The translations under genes and the position numbers were made by a program. Below the pieces are notes generated by a model. It did not search any database. It had not been told where the DNA came from and was given only the letters and a program-made list of their open reading frames with translations. A stretch of DNA of 6,425 bases from Myxococcales bacterium (GTDB lineage: Bacteria > Myxococcota_A > UBA9160 > SMWR01), in the NCBI GenBank assembly GCA_022571825.1, contig JACZXC010000175.1, positions 1 to 6,425 of the forward strand, in the 5' to 3' direction. Numbering within the stretch: the stretch's first letter is position 1; each line of letters starts with the position of its first letter. Shown here one piece after another: positions 5,294-6,425 of the stretch.

Positions 5294-6303
5294 CAGAGCT
5301 GCTCGAGAACCCGCACGTCGCCCTCGAAGAGCAGCCGCAGGTGCGGAATGCCGAAACGACGCATGGCCGTTCGATCGATCCCCATCCCGAAGGCGAAGCC
5401 CTGATAGCGCTCGGAATCGATTCCGCAGCGTTCGAGTACCCGCGGGTGGATCATCCCGCAACCGCCCCACTCGAGCCACGCCCCGGCGAGGCGGAAGTCC
5501 ATCTCGGCCGAGGGCTCGGTGAAGGGAAAGTGGTTGGCGCGAAATCGCAGCTCGACGTCCTCGCCCATCAGGGTGCGGGCGAACGCGTAGAGAATGCCCT
5601 TGAGGTCGCCAAAGCTGACGCGCTCGTCCACGAGGAAGCCCTCGATCTGGAGGAACATCGGGCTGTGCCTCGGACCGAAGTCGTTGCGATAGACGCGTCC
5701 GGGGGCAATGAAGCGGAACGGCGGGGTGCGGCCGGCCATGGTGCGGATCTGCACGTTCGAGGTGTGGGTCCGGAGTACGTCGCCGCCCTCGACGTAAAAC
5801 GTGTCCTGCTCGTCCCGCGCGGGGTGATCGCTGGGGATGTTGAGCGCCTCGAAGTTATTGAAGTCCGTCTCCACCTCGGGACCTTCCTCGATCGCGAACC
5901 CCATGGAGGTGAAGAAGCGCACCATATCGCGGGTCACCCGGGTCAGCGGATGGAGGCGACCGTGGGGTGGGCGAGCCCCCGGCAGGGTGACGTCCAGCCC
6001 GCGCGCTTCGAACGCCGCGAACAGGTCGATCTCCGTTGGAGCGTCATCCTCGTTGACCATGACGTCATCAAAATCATCTAGCGCCATTGAAGAACCGTAC
6101 TTTGATATAGTCTTGTTGTCGGTCGCACGCCGGGGTACCCGATTGGCAAAGAAAATCCACATCGCATCGCATTCCAGATCATAGGACCATCGTTCCAACA
6201 CCAAACCTGAAACCTCTTCGGCAAGATCCGGGCAATTCTGGTGCCTCAAGGCGGCTTCGACCCTCCTCATAAAATTTGGAAGCAAATCATAAAGTATAAT
6301 CAT
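5293..6303 (-). CDS. pheS: Phenylalanine--tRNA ligase alpha subunit, N-terminus replaced by a DUF2283-like segment
   Basis: The frame encodes 336 residues from the ATG at 6303. Residues from about 95 on are a normal PheS catalytic region: LDVTLPG (103-109), HTSNVQIR, class II motif 2 GRVYRND (202-208) followed by HSPMF, TEPSAEMD (262-269), and motif 3 FGMGIDR (305-311), with A304 at the Phe-pocket position corresponding to E. coli A294. This part activates phenylalanine and joins it to tRNAPhe together with PheT. The first 94 residues do not resemble PheS. The antiparallel coiled coil that grips tRNAPhe, with its LGKKG motif, is missing. In its place are LPNFMRRVEAAL (8-19), YDLECDAMWI (41-50) and DDVMVNEDDAPTEIDL (79-94), a pattern I associate with DUF2283-type small proteins. 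Codon use changes near 6035. The total length is near normal only by coincidence. The start at 6303 has no good ribosome binding site. The hybrid may be a true fusion or an assembly join; the pheS assignment of the C-terminal part is secure. Confidence 0.85.
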   Translation of the reverse strand: MIILYDLLPNFMRRVEAALRHQNCPDLAEEVSGLVLERWSYDLECDAMWIFFANRVPRRATDNKTISKYGSSMALDDFDDVMVNEDDAPTEIDLFAAFEARGLDVTLPGARPPHGRLHPLTRVTRDMVRFFTSMGFAIEEGPEVETDFNNFEALNIPSDHPARDEQDTFYVEGGDVLRTHTSNVQIRTMAGRTPPFRFIAPGRVYRNDFGPRHSPMFLQIEGFLVDERVSFGDLKGILYAFARTLMGEDVELRFRANHFPFTEPSAEMDFRLAGAWLEWGGCGMIHPRVLERCGIDSERYQGFAFGMGIDRTAMRRFGIPHLRLLFEGDVRVLEQL

Positions 6304-6425
6304 TCTGAGCAAATTTTCTCATGTTGCATTCAACGGATTGTTGTACAGCACTATCAAGAGCCGCGTAAATGGTTCTATGTCTACTTCATCCATAAACTAG
6401 CTGTTCAGTCCCGGCATTTGATGGA
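6037..6425. other. Lower-G+C segment of apparently different origin
   Basis: From about 6037 to the right edge the sequence is clearly richer in A and T than the rest (roughly 45% against about two-thirds G+C, estimated by eye). On the minus strand the codons switch from GC-ending ones to ATA, TTG, AGG, CTA and CTT. The expected upstream neighbours of pheS (rplT, then rpmI) are absent. The segment carries the first ~89 codons of the hybrid pheS reading frame and, further right, only a 24-codon frame (6319-6393). No transposase, terminal inverted repeats or target duplication can be identified. The boundary marks either horizontal acquisition with recombination inside pheS or a join between two contigs. 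Confidence 0.7.

Noticed and set aside
3659..5404. 581-codon open frame on the plus strand opposite pheT
   Set aside because: It lies wholly within pheT/pheS on the opposite strand. Its translation is low-complexity, rich in G, R, D and H, and matches no family. Long stop-free antisense frames are expected opposite G+C-rich genes with strong third-position bias.
6037..6425. Insertion sequence or toxin-antitoxin pair in the low-G+C segment
   Set aside because: No transposase motif, terminal repeats, target duplication or paired small genes can be seen. Only the partial DUF2283-like frame and a 24-codon frame are present.

Overview
The window is bacterial chromosomal DNA, roughly two-thirds G+C by eye over most of its length. 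It carries housekeeping genes plus a short oxidative-stress operon. The minus-strand order pheS, pheT, ihfA, merR-type regulator, tRNA-Pro, together with a true IHF-type DNA-bending protein, suggests a proteobacterium-like lineage such as the former Deltaproteobacteria (Desulfobacterota, Myxococcota or Binatota-like groups). This assignment is inference from gene order and composition. No rRNA or other decisive marker is present.

Left part (1-1328). The first 17 codons of an unidentified minus-strand gene lie at the left edge. A 234-base divergent intergenic region with a 20-base inverted repeat separates it from a plus-strand pair. That pair is a 2-Cys peroxiredoxin of the mycobacterial AhpC type and a Dps ferritin-like protein. 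The first reduces peroxides. The second would oxidise and store ferrous iron using peroxide, so together they limit Fenton chemistry. Each gene has a good ribosome binding site, and only 45 bases separate them.

Middle part (1329-2882). A hairpin-forming inverted repeat lies between dps and a convergent minus-strand gene for a small beta-barrel protein of the nitrobindin/THAP4 heme-binding type. Upstream of that gene on the minus strand are tRNA-Pro(GGG) with an encoded CCA end, a small MerR-type regulator whose start codon is preceded by a run of eight G, and ihfA.

Right part (2894-6425). pheT is full length (799 residues) and its start codon overlaps the pheS stop (TGATG). The catalytic part of pheS is intact. 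However, the usual N-terminal coiled coil of PheS is absent and is replaced in frame by about 94 residues resembling a DUF2283-type protein. The DNA encoding this segment, and everything to its right, is visibly poorer in G+C with different codon use. The usual upstream neighbours (rplT, rpmI) are not seen. This is either a real recombination that made a hybrid PheS or, at least as likely, an assembly join between two unrelated sequences. It is the one striking feature of the window. I see no CRISPR array, insertion sequence, integrase, defence system or other previously undescribed multi-gene system.
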